Of a stretch of 64,000 bases of DNA, positions 62,242 through 64,000 are shown piece by piece. Below the pieces are notes generated by a model. The model saw nothing but the letters and a program-made list of their open reading frames with translations. It was not told where the DNA came from and did no database searches. This DNA comes from Gallionella sp. (GTDB lineage Bacteria; Pseudomonadota; Gammaproteobacteria; Burkholderiales; Gallionellaceae). A program made the position numbers and the translations under genes. The stretch is from the NCBI GenBank assembly GCA_030652475.1, contig JAUSAO010000116.1:1-64000 (forward strand), given 5' to 3'. Within the stretch, counting starts at the first letter, position 1. Every line of letters starts with the position of its first letter.

Positions 62242-62964
62242 ATGACAAACGCCACAGGCACGCTGTATCTCATTCCCTGCACGCTGGGCGACACGCCTGC
62301 CGAGCAGGTATTGCCACAACACGTCATCAATATTGCGCGTAGTCTGCAACATTACGTGGTGGAACAAGCCAGGACATCGCGACAGTTTCTCTCCGCGCTA
62401 AAACACCAACAACCGATACAGTCGCTGCACTTTGCGCTGCTCAACGAGCACACCGAAGCACGCGAACTGCCTACGTTGCTGGCGCCACTGCTGGCGGGGC
62501 ACGATGTCGGCCTCATTTCCGAAGCAGGCTGCCCCGGCATCGCCGATCCAGGTGCTGAACTGGTCGATCTGGCGCATCGCAAGGGCATCCGCGTCGTGCC
62601 GCTGGTCGGCCCTTCCTCCATCCTGATGGCATTGATGGCATCCGGCATGAACGGACAGTGCTTTGCCTTTCACGGCTACCTGCCCAAAGAAGAGCCGGAA
62701 CGGAACAAGGCGATTTCCAGATTTGAAACGGAATCCACCCAGCGCAACCAAACCCAGCTATTCATAGAAACGCCGTACCGCAATGAAAAGCTGTTCGCCG
62801 CACTGCTGACACAGTGCCGCCCGCAAACGCTGCTGTGCGTCGCCACCGACATCAGCCTGCCAAGCGAGCAGATACAGACGCGCACCATCGCGCAATGGAA
62901 AACCCAGCCCGTCCCACAACTCAATAAACGCCCCAGCCTGTTTTTACTGCTGGCCGGCCGCTAA
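62242..62964 (+). CDS. SAM-dependent methyltransferase, RsmI/YraL-like tetrapyrrole-methylase family
   Basis: GTLYLIPCTLGD, VGLISEAGCPGIADPGAELVDLAHRKGIRVVPLVGPSSILMALMASG. Confidence 0.85.
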   Translation: MTNATGTLYLIPCTLGDTPAEQVLPQHVINIARSLQHYVVEQARTSRQFLSALKHQQPIQSLHFALLNEHTEARELPTLLAPLLAGHDVGLISEAGCPGIADPGAELVDLAHRKGIRVVPLVGPSSILMALMASGMNGQCFAFHGYLPKEEPERNKAISRFETESTQRNQTQLFIETPYRNEKLFAALLTQCRPQTLLCVATDISLPSEQIQTRTIAQWKTQPVPQLNKRPSLFLLLAGR

Positions 62965-63050
62965 TATGGCTTTTTCAACTTATTTAGTTGCCAATAAACC
63001 CGCTATCTGGTATTAAAGCGGACTTAATTTTTTCACGTTGGAGAAGTGCA

Positions 63051-63473
63051 ATGTCGGTATTATCAAACAAACCCATCGCGCCCTATCAAGCAAAGGATGG
63101 CGAGGAGTACATGAACCCGCAGCAACGCGAACATTTTCGCCGCGTCCTGAACGACATCAAGTCCGGCTTAGGCGAGGATATTGACCGCACCGTTCACACC
63201 ATGCAGGAAGAAGCCACGGTATTTGCCGACCCGAACGACAGAGCGACGCAGGAATCCGACATCAGTCTGGAACTGCGCAACCGCGACCGCGAACGCAAGC
63301 TGATCAAAAAAATTGATGAGATGATAAGCAGAATTAACGCAGACGATTATGGCTACTGCGACAATTGCGGCATTGAAATCGGCCTGGGTCGCCTTGAAGC
63401 AAGGCCCACCGCCACGAAATGCATAGACTGCAAATCACTGGATGAAATCCGTGAAAAGCAAATGGCCAAATAA
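63051..63473 (+). CDS. dksA: DksA/TraR family zinc-finger transcription factor
   Basis: MNPQQREHFRRVLNDIKSGL...DYGYCDNCGIEIGLGRLEARPTATKCIDCK. Confidence 0.92.
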   Translation: MSVLSNKPIAPYQAKDGEEYMNPQQREHFRRVLNDIKSGLGEDIDRTVHTMQEEATVFADPNDRATQESDISLELRNRDRERKLIKKIDEMISRINADDYGYCDNCGIEIGLGRLEARPTATKCIDCKSLDEIREKQMAK

Positions 63474-63548
63474 TTAGTCAGCTGTTTATGCAAGGTTGAT
63501 GTCCAGCGGGCATCAACTCGAAAAAGAAAATGACTTAATGCGCCCATT

Positions 63549-63577
63549 AAAAACCCGACTCAACGAGCGGGTTTTTT
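63549..63577 (+). terminator. Rho-independent terminator after dksA
   Basis: AAAAACCCGactcaacgagCGGGTTTTTT. Confidence 0.75.
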
Positions 63578-63682
63578 CACTTTGGCTACGCGCTTCGCGA
63601 CTAAAGATAATTCCTCGCAAACACGATTTAATCAGCGTTTTCTTAGTGAATAAATCAGCATCATTTGGATTCGCACCCAATA

Positions 63683-63708
63683 AAAAACCCGCCGAAGCGG
63701 GTTTTTTA
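63683..63708 (-). terminator. Rho-independent terminator 3' of pnp (bidirectional)
   Basis: AAAAAACCCGCcgaaGCGGGTTTTTT. Confidence 0.8.
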
Positions 63709-63725
63709 TTTACATCAAGTACTGC

Positions 63726-64000
63726 TTACTCGGCAATCGAAGCGCCATTCGGTTCAGGCGCAACCAACAATGCCTTCATCGAGAGCTTCATGCGGCCTCT
63801 GTCATCCATCTCCAGCAGCTTCACACGCACTACCTGACCTTCTTTGAGGTAGTCACCCACGCTGTTTACGCGCTCGTGTGCGATCTGGGAGATATGCAGC
63901 AAACCGTCTTTACCCGGCAGGATATTAATTAACGCGCCGAAGTCGAGCAATTTGACTACCGGACCTTCGTAGATCTTGCCTACTTCAACGTCCATCGCGA
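63726..64000 (-). CDS. pnp: Polynucleotide phosphorylase, C-terminal S1 domain (truncated by window edge)
   Basis: [72 protein letters not shown]. Confidence 0.85.
   Translation of the reverse strand, partial: AMDVEVGKIYEGPVVKLLDFGALINILPGKDGLLHISQIAHERVNSVGDYLKEGQVVRVKLLEMDDRGRMKLSMKALLVAPEPNGASIAE

Noticed and set aside
1-64000. tRNA/rRNA genes
   Set aside because: No cloverleaf-compatible GGTTCGAATCC-type T-arm context or rRNA-like segment recognised by eye; a tRNAscan/Infernal run would be decisive.

Overview
The window looks betaproteobacterial (Nitrosomonadales/Gallionella-like gene order; taxonomy is inference). From left to right:
(1) 1-2037: the tail of an integron gene-cassette array. 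Three attC-like sites delimit two complete cassettes of unknown function and one partial cassette.
(2) About 2062-4256: a decayed IS91-like (HUH/Y1) element with an associated tyrosine recombinase. The transposase is interrupted by a 54-bp repeat and the recombinase is split by a frameshift at a slippery A7.
(3) 4620-15669: housekeeping genes, namely a DUF455 protein, rep helicase, ccmABCDEFGHI and fabI.
(4) 15701-23885: an ion/osmotic stress cluster with a P-type ATPase, NhaA, MscS, an atypical DapB-like protein, a DUF389 protein, an nhaD remnant and a DUF3124 protein.
(5) 24024-26360: a soluble histidine kinase paired with a receiver-TPR protein.
(6) 26784-42272: a ~15.5-kb, single-strand defence-type island. 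In order of transcription it carries SNF2 helicase, DinD, DUF2130, AAA/OLD-like ATPase, Dam-like methylase, type III Mod, DUF1016 nuclease, a res'-mod' chimeric ORF, RhuM, and type III Res.
(7) 42396-61599: the canonical envelope/lipid and translation cluster (rnhB-lpxBA-fabZ-lpxD-skp-bamA-rseP-dxr-cdsA-uppS-frr-pyrH-tsf-rpsB, then fabG-fabD-fabH-plsX-rpmF-yceD).
(8) 61656-64000: maf, an RsmI-like methyltransferase, dksA and the 3' end of pnp.
The most interesting signals are the composite type III RM island, its res'/mod' chimera with 5-bp microhomology, a perfect 30-bp palindrome upstream of dinD, a family of small 3n-length dispersed elements (54/60/111 bp), in-frame palindromic repeat insertions in defence genes, and the integron tail. 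All assignments are by eye; no searches were run.
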